A stretch of DNA of 64,000 nt from NCBI RefSeq assembly GCF_025717065.2, contig NZ_JAOVZO020000020.1, positions 434,001-498,000 of the forward strand, written 5' to 3'. Under the pieces are notes generated by a model. That model did not search any database. It saw only the letters and a program-made list of their open reading frames with translations, and was not told the DNA's origin. Below, piece by piece: positions 9,333 through 17,217 of the stretch. Position 1 is the stretch's first letter, and each line of letters starts with the position of its first letter. The DNA is from Tahibacter soli (GTDB lineage: Bacteria; Pseudomonadota; Gammaproteobacteria; Xanthomonadales; Rhodanobacteraceae). The translations under genes and the position numbers were made by a program.

Positions 9333-9917
9333 ATGGACAACGACATCGCTCGTGAACTGCTGCGCCGCGTCGTCGCACGCGACGAGGCCGCGTTCGCGAC
9401 CTTGCACCGCGCGCTCGCGCGCCGCGTGTTCGCGTTCGCGATGCGCGGCCTGCGCGACGAAGGGCGCGCCGAGGAAGTGGTCGTCGACACGCTGTTCGAA
9501 GTCTGGAAACATCCCGAGCGCTACGACGGCAGCTGCCTCGTCAGCACCTGGGTGCTCGGCATCGCGCGCAACAAGACGCTGACGCTCGCGCGCGGACTGC
9601 GCGCGAACGAACCGCTGTCGGACGACCTCGCCGAAACGCTCGCGAGCGGCGATCCCGGCGCGTTCGAGGCGATCGCCGAAGTGCAGCGCGAGGCCGGCGT
9701 GAAGCAGTGCATGGAAAAACTCTCGGCGCCGCATCGCGAATGCATGCACCTCGTGTTCTACGAAGGTCTCGCGCTCGCCGACGTCGCCGGCATCCAGCAC
9801 TGTCCGGAAAACACGGTCAAGACGCGCCTGTTCCACGCGCGCAAGAACATCGAGCACTGCCTGCGCCGCCTGCTCGAGCGCGAGGGCGATCTCGAAGGAG
9901 TCGGCGACCATGCGTGA
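9333..9917 (+). CDS. ECF-family RNA polymerase sigma factor
   Basis: A 194-residue sigma factor. Region 2 spans about residues 10-90 (RRVFAFAMRGLRDEGRAEEV, WVLGIARNKTLTLAR). Region 4 spans about residues 125-180 (LSAPHRECMHLVFYEGLALADVAG, then NTVKTRLFHARKNI, the recognition helix). Two Cys flank region 4, which is not usual. I chose ATG 9333 because it begins where the family begins; the longer upstream open frame is a shadow of the preceding genes. A TATACT hexamer at 9293-9298 is a possible -10 element. The anti-sigma gene overlaps its 3' end by 8 bp. It may control the flanking surface genes, which is an inference from position. Confidence 0.9.
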   Translation: MDNDIARELLRRVVARDEAAFATLHRALARRVFAFAMRGLRDEGRAEEVVVDTLFEVWKHPERYDGSCLVSTWVLGIARNKTLTLARGLRANEPLSDDLAETLASGDPGAFEAIAEVQREAGVKQCMEKLSAPHRECMHLVFYEGLALADVAGIQHCPENTVKTRLFHARKNIEHCLRRLLEREGDLEGVGDHA

Positions 9918-10554
9918 CGATGTCGAATGCCTACTGCCGTGGTACGTCAACGGCACGCTTGCCGCCGCCGAGCGCGAGCGCGTCGAACGCGAACTCGCGC
10001 GCGATGCGTCGCTGCGCGGCGCACTCGCGTTCTGGCAACAGGCCGCGCAGGCGCAGCGCACGAGCGCGGCGCCCGTCGCCGAAGACGTGGGCCTGGCTCG
10101 CACGCTCGCGCGCATCCGCGCCGAGTCGGCGCCGGCCGCCGCGTCGCGTCCGGCCACGCCGGCACCGTCGCTGTGGCAGCGCTGGTTCGGCGGCACGTGG
10201 CTCAAGCCCGCGTTCGCCGCGGCGCTCGCCGTGATCGTCGTACAGTCCGGCCTCCTCGTCGGCATCGAACGCACGAAATACCGCGGCGCCGCGCCGCCCG
10301 TGTCGCCGGCGACCGACGCCGCGCTCGCCTCGCGCGTCACGCTGCGCGTCGTGTTCGATCCGTCGGCGACCGAAGGCCAGCTGCGCGTCGCGCTCGCCGC
10401 GGCGAACGCGTGGTACGTCGGAGGTCCCGGCGAGTCCGGCGAATACTGGCTCTCGGTCGCGCCCGAACACGCCGACGCCGCGCTCGAAGCGCTGCGCGCC
10501 AGCGGCCTCGTGCGCGTGGCCGCGACGACGACACAGGCGCCCGCGCCGCAATAG
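9910..10554 (+). CDS. Membrane-bound anti-sigma factor
   Basis: The 214-residue product starts with an anti-sigma-like N-terminal domain (MRDDVECLLPWYVNGTLAAA, then RERVERELARD). It has a single predicted transmembrane segment around residues 97-117 (LKPAFAAALAVIVVQSGLLV) and a periplasmic domain with a beta-alpha-beta pattern (VTLRVVFDPSATEGQLRVAL, YWLSVAPEHADAALEAL). The zinc-binding His/Cys set of classical ZAS domains is incomplete (one Cys). It overlaps the sigma gene (ATG 9910, sigma stop 9917), so translation is coupled. It probably holds the sigma factor at the membrane until an envelope signal releases it. Confidence 0.85.
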   Translation: MRDDVECLLPWYVNGTLAAAERERVERELARDASLRGALAFWQQAAQAQRTSAAPVAEDVGLARTLARIRAESAPAAASRPATPAPSLWQRWFGGTWLKPAFAAALAVIVVQSGLLVGIERTKYRGAAPPVSPATDAALASRVTLRVVFDPSATEGQLRVALAAANAWYVGGPGESGEYWLSVAPEHADAALEALRASGLVRVAATTTQAPAPQ

Positions 10555-10650
10555 TCCCGTGCGCGCCGTCGCGTCCGCCATGCGATCGCGGAGTGTGCGG
10601 AACGTCTCGAAATTCGCGTGAACCGTCGGCGGAAAGCCTGCGATCCATGA

Positions 10651-11331
10651 GTGCCCGGCTCGCGGGCTGCCGCACAGGATCACGATCATGCGCTCCCCCT
10701 GAACTCGATCGCGTTCGCCGTACTCGCCGCGCTGTCCGGCGCCGCGGCGGCGGACACCGTTTACGTCGACGCCGACCAGGTGCCGCGTCCGATCGACGTC
10801 GCACGCGCGCTCGCCGGCGCCGATTTCCAGCCGGCCGTCAAGAAGCGCGGCCTGTCGCTCGAATCCGATGCACCGGCCCAGCGCATCGGCGGCGGCGTAG
10901 AAACCAGGCCCGTCGCTTCAACGTCGCCGAAACCCGTCAAGGTCGCCGCGACCGCGGCGCCGTCGACCGCGCCGGCTCCCGCGCCGGCTGCTGCGCCCGG
11001 CACGCTCGCGGTTGCCGTCGCTTTCGCCTTCGGCTCGGCCGACCTGACGCCGCCCGCGCGCGCGCAGCTCGATTCGATCGCCGAAGGCCTGAAGCTGCTC
11101 AAGGCGGACGCGGCCGTCGTGATCGAAGGCCACACCGATTCGGTCGGTCCGGACGCCTACAATCTCGCGCTGTCGGACCGGCGCGCGGCGGCGGTCAAGC
11201 GCTATCTCGTCGAGCGTCACGGCATCGCCGAACTGCGACTGGCCACGATCGGCAAGGGCAAGACCGAGCCGCTCGCGGATACGCCGCCGAATGCCGCGCG
11301 CAATCGCCGCGTCGCGTTCCGGCTCGGGTGA
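10651..11331 (+). CDS. OmpA-family peptidoglycan-associated protein
   Basis: The last 115 residues form an OmpA C-terminal domain, which binds peptidoglycan: VAFAFGSADLTPPARAQLDS, VIEGHTDSVGPDAYNLALS, DRRAAAVKRYLVERHG and NRRVAFRLG. Before it come an Ala/Pro linker and a hydrophobic signal-like segment (NSIAFAVLAALSGAAAADTV). The open frame begins at GTG 10651, but that start adds an odd polar leader. ATG 10688 opens MRSP and hits a stop after a C5 run; one extra C there would give MRSPLNSIAFAVLAALSG, a textbook signal peptide. So either the start is unusual or one base is missing from the sequence. The protein lies between the sigma/anti-sigma pair and the autotransporter. Confidence 0.85.
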   Translation: MPGSRAAAQDHDHALPLNSIAFAVLAALSGAAAADTVYVDADQVPRPIDVARALAGADFQPAVKKRGLSLESDAPAQRIGGGVETRPVASTSPKPVKVAATAAPSTAPAPAPAAAPGTLAVAVAFAFGSADLTPPARAQLDSIAEGLKLLKADAAVVIEGHTDSVGPDAYNLALSDRRAAAVKRYLVERHGIAELRLATIGKGKTEPLADTPPNAARNRRVAFRLG

Positions 11332-11353
11332 GGCCTGCCGAATCGTTCACGGT

Positions 11354-11382
11354 TTGACGATTCGCGACGCGATAAGTGTAAA
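11354..11382 (+). promoter_or_regulatory. Candidate sigma-70 promoter for autotransporter gene
   Basis: TTGACG at 11354-11359 and TGTAAA at 11377-11382 are separated by 17 bp, about 65 bp before the autotransporter start codon. The surrounding DNA is locally less GC-rich. It would transcribe 11446-16690 separately from the sigma-factor operon. Confidence 0.45.
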
Positions 11383-11445
11383 GCTCGCGCGGCGACGCTC
11401 GCCCCTCGCCGCGCGATGCGCCCCTGCCCTGACAAGGATTCGACC

Positions 11446-14400
11446 ATGAAACGCGACGAGAAGCGGCGCTGGAGCGCGGCGCTGCGCCGCCTGGCAGGCT
11501 GCGTCCTGCCGCTGCTGGCCGCGCTGCCCGTTGTGGGCTTTGCCCAAACGTATAGTGGTGTACAAGTGACGACGACCGGAACCACGTATCCGTTCGGCGC
11601 CCGCAATTTTCCGGCCGACGCGACGCTGGTGCGCCTGGCCATCGTCGCGTCGCCCGGCGGCGACGCGCTCGCATCGCCGACCGCGCCGCTCACCGCGGGC
11701 CAGTTCGAGAACAGCATCAGCGTCGGCGCGGCACCCGGCGTCCGCGTCATCCGGTTCTGCTACGACACCGCGACGACGACGTGCGATCCGACCGCCGGCA
11801 ACAACATCATCCACCTCGGCGCCGTCACGGCGAACTGCACGCTGACCGCGCCGCAGACGAGCGGCCCGGCACCGCTCGCCGTGAACGCGACGGCGAACTG
11901 CACGGTCACGACCGGCGCGAACGTGCGCCTCGACAACGGCGCGTACAACTGGACGCTGCCGCCCGGCGCCGGCGTCACGCCGCCGCCGGCCGTCGGCGGT
12001 CCGTCGACCGCGACGTTCACGCTGACGACGCCCGGCAACTACAACGCGCGCATCGCGCCGACGTTGAATTTTTCCATCACGCGCACCGTCGTCTTCAACG
12101 ACACGCAGCCGGCGACGAACAACCCGGTGCCCGCGACGCCCGTCACGCTGCCGCTGCAGGTGACGACCGCGACGAACCAGGCGCCGACCGCGCAGATCAC
12201 CTCGCCCGCCGACAACCAGACGTTCGACGAACCGGCGTCGTTCGCGATCTCGGCGAACGCGGCCGATACCGACGGCACGATCGCGTCGGTGCAGTTTCTG
12301 CTCGACGGCGCGTCGATCGGCACCGACGCCGCGCCGCCGTATTCGATCGCGTTTCCCGCGAACAAGCCGGCCGGTACTTACACGCTCGTCGCCCGTGCCA
12401 CCGACAACGCCGGCGCAACCGGCGAGAGCGTGCCGGTGCGCGTCGTGGTCTTGCGCCGCGTGCAGCGGCTCGACGTCGTCACGCCGTACGCCGACCTGCG
12501 CTTCACGCCGGGCCGCGAAATCGAAGTGCGCATCCGCGCGAGCGGCGGCCTGGGTCCGGTCGCGAACCAGGATCTCGACTGGACCGTCGCCGGCGGCGGC
12601 TCGACCGCGCAGCCCGGCGTCTGTCCGGCGTCCGACACGCCGCGCACCGGCAGCCTGCGCACCGACGCGAACGGCGAAATCGCGATCCGCTTCGTGCCGA
12701 GCTGCGCCACGACCGCGCGCAATCTCACCGTCGCGACCGCGGCCGGCACGACGCCGGCGATCAGCACCGTCGTGCGCCTGCGCGGGCCGCGCGACATCGA
12801 ACTCGTACTGACCGCGCCGCGCGACGGGGCGACGTACGACGAGGCCGACGCGTTCGAACTGCGTGCGACGCTGACCGACCCCGACGATCGCGTCGCGTCG
12901 GTCGAGTTCACCGCGAACGGCACGCCGGTCGGTTCGGCGAGCGCGGCGCCGCACGCGATCCGCTGGCCCGCGAACCAGCCGCCGGGCACGTATCGCATTG
13001 CCGTGCGCGCGATCGAACGCACCGGCGCGATCATCGACGGCGACGCCGTGACGATCCAGATCACGCGCCGAGCCGGTGCGCTGACCGTGCTGACGACCGG
13101 CACCGACCTCGTCTTCGTGCCCGGCGAACCGGTGCGGCTGCGCGTGCGCGCCACGAGCGCGCAGGGCGGCCCGGCCGCGAACGAGCGTCTGACCTTCGCG
13201 ATCGGCGATGCCGCAGCGGCGAAGGCCGCGTGCGCGCCGGCCGACACGCCGTCGCAGGGCAGCGTCGTCACCGACGCGAACGGCGAGGCGCTGATCGAAT
13301 TCGTGCCGGGCTGCGCATCGAACTCGCGGCGCGTGACGATCGCGTCGGCGACAGATCCATCGGTGCAGGCGAGCGTCGTGCTGCGCGGCCCCGACGCGAA
13401 CGCGAACGCGCTCGGTTCGGGCATCGACGCGCAGGCGATCGTCGCGATGCCCGGCACGGCGACGCCGGTGCCGGTGACGGTCGCCGCGACGAACGGCCAG
13501 CCGATCGTCGGCGCGACGCTCGAGTTCGCGCTGCAGCCGGCGAACGCCGGCACGATCAGCGCGACCGCTACCTCCGACGCGCAAGGCCATGCATCGGCGA
13601 GCCTCGTGCTCGGCGACGGCACGACCGCGGCGAGCGTGCGGGTCTGCGTGCGCGGCCGGCCCGACCTGTGCACCGACATTCCGGTGCGCAGCGCGACGCT
13701 CGCGGTGATCCGGCCCGCCGCCGAACTCGTCGCGCCCGTGCTGCGACAGAGCGTGGAAACCGCGCGCGTGCAGTTGAGCCAAATCCGCTCGCATCTCGCG
13801 ATGTCGCGTTCCGGCAACGGCCACGGTTTTGCCAACGGCCTGAACGTGCGCGTCGGCGGCGCGAGCGTGCCGGCCGCGGGATCGGCGCAGAGCAAGGACG
13901 GCGAAGACGGCGCCGGTGCCGACACGCAGCCGTTCGGCTTCTTCGTCGCGGGCGACGTCGACGTCGGCGAACGCGACTCGCGCGGCGGCCTGCGCAACGG
14001 CTTCAAGGTGACCACGCGCGGCATCACGGCCGGCGTCGACTATCGCTTTTCGTCGGCCTTCGTCGCGGGCGCGGCGCTCGGCGCGATGCGCGCGTCGACC
14101 GATCTCGCCAACGGCGGCGCGCAGGACGCCAGCGGCACGAGCTTCTCGCTGTTCGGGCAGTGGCTGCCGACCGACCGTTGGTATTTGAACGGCGTTTTCA
14201 ACGTCGGCCGCAACAGCTACGACATCGAGCGCCGACTGTACGACGGCTCGGCATTGTTCAGCGACACGGACAGCCGCCAGCGCGCGCTGCAGTTCGAGGC
14301 CGGCTACGCGTTCGCGCGCAACGCGTTCAAGTTCACGCCGTTCCTGCGCTACGAGATCGTGCGCGCCGACATCGACGCGATCCGCGAACGCGGCGACAGT

Positions 14401-14763
14401 ATCGACGCGCTGTACCTGAGCGACACCGGCGTTTCGAGCGACACGCTGAGCACCGGTGCGTACTTCGAATACGCGTTCAGCGGCCGGAGCGGCGTGTGGA
14501 TACCGAGCCTGCGCGTCGAATTCTTCGGCGAAGACCGCGACCAGGAAGAAATGGTCGCACGCCTCCTCGCGGGCGACGCCGGCGCGTTCGCCGTGCCCGA
14601 GGACGACGCGGACGAGCGCTACGGCAGCGTCGGCTTCAACCTGCAGTGGCTCACCGGCACGCGCGGACAGCCGATCTCGAGCTTCATCGGCATCGAGCGC
14701 AGTTTCGGCCGCGCCGACTACCGGGCGACGCGGTACACGCTCGGCGTAAAAATTCCTTTCTGA
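11446..14763 (+). CDS. Ig-repeat autotransporter adhesin (type V, C-terminal beta-barrel)
   Basis: A 1105-residue surface protein. ATG 11446 follows AAGGA at good spacing and gives a signal peptide with a basic start and the core LAGCVLPLLAALPVVGFAQ. The passenger has two bacterial Ig-like modules of the same type (around residues 245-340, ITSPADNQTFDEPASFAISA, and 455-545, LTAPRDGATYDEADAFELRA). Each is followed by an invasin-like module with a conserved Cys pair (GSLRTDANGEIAIRFVPSC and GSVVTDANGEALIEFVPGC). From about residue 825 there is an autotransporter beta-barrel with alternating aromatic strands that ends in TLGVKIPF, the terminal-Phe signal read by the BAM machinery. A coiled segment precedes it (VETARVQLSQIRSHLAMS). 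Likely an adhesin. Confidence 0.88.
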   Translation: MKRDEKRRWSAALRRLAGCVLPLLAALPVVGFAQTYSGVQVTTTGTTYPFGARNFPADATLVRLAIVASPGGDALASPTAPLTAGQFENSISVGAAPGVRVIRFCYDTATTTCDPTAGNNIIHLGAVTANCTLTAPQTSGPAPLAVNATANCTVTTGANVRLDNGAYNWTLPPGAGVTPPPAVGGPSTATFTLTTPGNYNARIAPTLNFSITRTVVFNDTQPATNNPVPATPVTLPLQVTTATNQAPTAQITSPADNQTFDEPASFAISANAADTDGTIASVQFLLDGASIGTDAAPPYSIAFPANKPAGTYTLVARATDNAGATGESVPVRVVVLRRVQRLDVVTPYADLRFTPGREIEVRIRASGGLGPVANQDLDWTVAGGGSTAQPGVCPASDTPRTGSLRTDANGEIAIRFVPSCATTARNLTVATAAGTTPAISTVVRLRGPRDIELVLTAPRDGATYDEADAFELRATLTDPDDRVASVEFTANGTPVGSASAAPHAIRWPANQPPGTYRIAVRAIERTGAIIDGDAVTIQITRRAGALTVLTTGTDLVFVPGEPVRLRVRATSAQGGPAANERLTFAIGDAAAAKAACAPADTPSQGSVVTDANGEALIEFVPGCASNSRRVTIASATDPSVQASVVLRGPDANANALGSGIDAQAIVAMPGTATPVPVTVAATNGQPIVGATLEFALQPANAGTISATATSDAQGHASASLVLGDGTTAASVRVCVRGRPDLCTDIPVRSATLAVIRPAAELVAPVLRQSVETARVQLSQIRSHLAMSRSGNGHGFANGLNVRVGGASVPAAGSAQSKDGEDGAGADTQPFGFFVAGDVDVGERDSRGGLRNGFKVTTRGITAGVDYRFSSAFVAGAALGAMRASTDLANGGAQDASGTSFSLFGQWLPTDRWYLNGVFNVGRNSYDIERRLYDGSALFSDTDSRQRALQFEAGYAFARNAFKFTPFLRYEIVRADIDAIRERGDSIDALYLSDTGVSSDTLSTGAYFEYAFSGRSGVWIPSLRVEFFGEDRDQEEMVARLLAGDAGAFAVPEDDADERYGSVGFNLQWLTGTRGQPISSFIGIERSFGRADYRATRYTLGVKIPF

Positions 14764-14773
14764 AGAAAACGCC

Positions 14774-16690
14774 ATGATGCGCATTCTCGCGACCGCGTTA
14801 CTCGTGTTCCTGGCCGGCTGCGCGACGCAGCCGGCCGGCGGCGGACGGCTCGACGCCTACGACGTCGTCGACTGCGAACTGCCCGGCGCGGTCATCCGCA
14901 TCGGCCGCGAATACGCAACCACCGGCCGCGCGCGCGCGCTGCGCACGAGCGCGCACGACTGCGCGTTGCGCGGCGGCTACTACGAAGAAGCCAATCGCGC
15001 GAACTACGAGACCGCGCTGCGCGTGTGGCTGCCGCCGGCCGAAGACGGCGACGCGCAGGCGCAGTTCTTCGTCGGGCAGATCTACGAGAAAGGCCTTGGC
15101 CGCCAGCCCGACGGCGCGAAGGCCGCGAGCTGGTACGAGCGCGCGGCGGCGCAGGACTACAAAGCGGCGCAGGCGGCGCTCGCGATGCTGACCGAACGCG
15201 GCTACGGCGCGAAACCGGCCGATCCGGCGGCGGCGCTCGCGCTGTATCGCAAGGCGGGCGGACTCGAGCAGCCGCTGGTCTACGCGAGCGAAGTGGAACG
15301 GCGCGAGCGCGAAATCGCGCGGCTGCGCGCCGAACTCGAACAGGCGCGCGACGAGTTGCGTCGCGAACGCGAACGATTGCAGCTGCAGCATCGCTCGTTC
15401 GATCGTCGTATCGAGACGCTGCAGGGCGAGCTCGACGCCGCGCGTGCGCGCTCGGACGCCGCCGCGGTGGCCGCCGCGCAAGCCGCGCTCGACGCGAACG
15501 CGGCGCAGCGCGACGCGAGCGCGCAGGAACTCGCCGCGAATCAGGCGCAGCTCGAACGCTACGCGCTCGGCATCGACAATCTCGCGGCGGCGACGCCGCC
15601 GGTTGCCGAAGGCGCGCAGCCGAGCATCGAGCTCGTCGAGCCCGCGCCGATCGCGGTGCGCGGCCTGATGACGGTTCGCGTGCGCGGCGACGACGCACAC
15701 CAGACGATCGTCGCGCGCATCCGCGCGTCGTCGCCGATCGCGTCGGCGACGATCAACGCGACGCCCGTCGCCGCCGACGCCGACGGCTACGTGCGGCTCG
15801 ATCTCGCGCTGACCGGGCCGACGACGCCCGTCGAGATCGTCGTGGTCGACAAGAACGGCCGCAACGGCAGGATGCCGTTTCTCGTGCTGCGCGAAAACGC
15901 GCTGCCGCAGGCGACGCAGGCGTCCGATGCGGCGAAGAAGCCCGGCCGCTACTTCGCGCTGGTGATCGGCAACGCCGCCTACCGGCACTGGGACTCTCTG
16001 GCGACGCCGCACGAGGACGCCACGCGCGTAGCGACGGTGCTGCGCGAACGCTACGGTTTCGACGTGACCCTGCTCAAAGACGCGACGCGCGCCGACACGC
16101 TGCGCGCATTGTCCGCGTTGCGCGAAAAGCTCGGCGACAACGACAACCTGCTCGTCTACTACTCCGGCCACGGCACGTGGGACAAGGCGAACCTGCAGGC
16201 GTACTGGGTGCCCGTGGACGGCGAAAAGGATTCGATCGCCAACCACATCTCGTCGAGCGACATCACCGACCAGATCGGCGTGATGCGCGCGACGCAGGTG
16301 CTCGTCGTCGCCGACGCGTGCTACGCGGGCGTCATGGTGCGCTCGGTCGCCGATTCGCTGACCGGGCCGCCGGCGAACGCGCGCACGCAGTGGCTCAAGC
16401 AGCGCGCGGGGGTAACGAGCCGCAAGGTGATGAGCTCGGGCAATATCCGCGAAGTGCTCGACGGCGGCGCGGGGCGGCATTCGATCTTCGCCGCGGCGTT
16501 CATCGCGGCGCTGGAGAAGCGCGGCGAGCCGTTCGAGGCGCAGGAGATCTACCGCGAAATCGCACCGCGCGTCGAAGACGCCGCGCGCGGATTCGGCGAG
16601 CAGCAGGAGCCGCAATACGGACAGCTGCGGCACGCGGGGCACGTCGGCGGCGATTTTCTGTTCGTGCCGAAGGGTGCGCGCGGGCCGTAG
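14774..16690 (+). CDS. Caspase-family (C14) lipoprotein with Sel1 repeats and coiled coil
   Basis: This 638-residue lipoprotein (signal MMRILATALLVFLAGC) starts 11 bp after the autotransporter stop, so the two are co-transcribed. Residues about 90-165 hold two Sel1-type repeats (AQFFVGQIYEKGLGRQPDGA, AALAMLTERGYGAKPADPAA). Residues about 175-265 are a charged coiled coil, then comes a beta-domain. Residues about 390-540 are a caspase p20-like domain that starts GRYFALVIGNAAYRHWDSL, with catalytic His in YYSGHG and Cys in VADACYAGVM, so both catalytic residues are present. Its place in the envelope, beside an adhesin, suggests proteolytic processing of surface proteins, though the substrate is unknown. 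Confidence 0.9.
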   Translation: MMRILATALLVFLAGCATQPAGGGRLDAYDVVDCELPGAVIRIGREYATTGRARALRTSAHDCALRGGYYEEANRANYETALRVWLPPAEDGDAQAQFFVGQIYEKGLGRQPDGAKAASWYERAAAQDYKAAQAALAMLTERGYGAKPADPAAALALYRKAGGLEQPLVYASEVERREREIARLRAELEQARDELRRERERLQLQHRSFDRRIETLQGELDAARARSDAAAVAAAQAALDANAAQRDASAQELAANQAQLERYALGIDNLAAATPPVAEGAQPSIELVEPAPIAVRGLMTVRVRGDDAHQTIVARIRASSPIASATINATPVAADADGYVRLDLALTGPTTPVEIVVVDKNGRNGRMPFLVLRENALPQATQASDAAKKPGRYFALVIGNAAYRHWDSLATPHEDATRVATVLRERYGFDVTLLKDATRADTLRALSALREKLGDNDNLLVYYSGHGTWDKANLQAYWVPVDGEKDSIANHISSSDITDQIGVMRATQVLVVADACYAGVMVRSVADSLTGPPANARTQWLKQRAGVTSRKVMSSGNIREVLDGGAGRHSIFAAAFIAALEKRGEPFEAQEIYREIAPRVEDAARGFGEQQEPQYGQLRHAGHVGGDFLFVPKGARGP

Positions 16691-16788
16691 GCGCGAGCGA
16701 CCGGACGCGACCGGTGCGTTCAGGCGGGCGCGGGTCGCGAGCGATTACAGTCGCTTGCGATCCACGCAACGCGCCGGAGGAAACGCAC

Positions 16789-17217
16789 ATGGAAACGCAC
16801 GAACTGCATCGCGGGCGGCTGATCGATCACGTCCAGCTCGTCGTCGCCGATCTGCCCGCTTCGCAAAAATTCTACACCGCCATTTTTGCAGTCCTGGACA
16901 TTCCGATCGGCGGCAAGGGCGGCGACTTCTTCTGGGCCGACGAGTTGTTCGTCTCGACGCCCGGCAGCAAAGCCGCCCAGGGCCAGCTGACCGGCCGGCA
17001 CCATCTGGCGTTCCAGGCGAAGGACCGCGCAACGGTCGACGCGTTCCACCGGGCCGCGCTCGCCAACGGCGGCGAGGACAACGGCTCGCCCGGCGAGCGC
17101 GCGTACCACCCGGGCTACTACGCCGCGTTCGTGCTCGACCCGGACGGCAACAACATCGAAGCGGTGTACCACGGCGAGGCGAAACGCAGCGCGCCGTCGG
17201 TGCGCATCACGTTCTGA
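16789..17217 (+). CDS. VOC-family (glyoxalase/bleomycin-resistance-type) protein
   Basis: A 142-residue single-domain member of the vicinal-oxygen-chelate superfamily: RLIDHVQLVVADLPASQKFY at the start, RHHLAFQAKDRATVDAFHRA in the middle, and YYAAFVLDPDGNNIEAVYHG at the end. The metal-ligand positions (His at residue 14 or so, His in HHLAF, Glu in NIEAVY) are present. GGAGGA lies 7 nt before ATG 16789. The family covers lyases, dioxygenases and resistance proteins, and the substrate cannot be told from sequence. Its 3' end overlaps the convergent glycosyltransferase gene by 11 bp. Confidence 0.88.
   Translation: METHELHRGRLIDHVQLVVADLPASQKFYTAIFAVLDIPIGGKGGDFFWADELFVSTPGSKAAQGQLTGRHHLAFQAKDRATVDAFHRAALANGGEDNGSPGERAYHPGYYAAFVLDPDGNNIEAVYHGEAKRSAPSVRITF

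Noticed and set aside
11347-14784. 1145-codon antisense and 998-codon alternative plus frames over the autotransporter
   Set aside because: The chosen frame has a signal peptide, Ig modules and a beta-barrel; the others have only Arg/Ala-rich low-complexity sequence.
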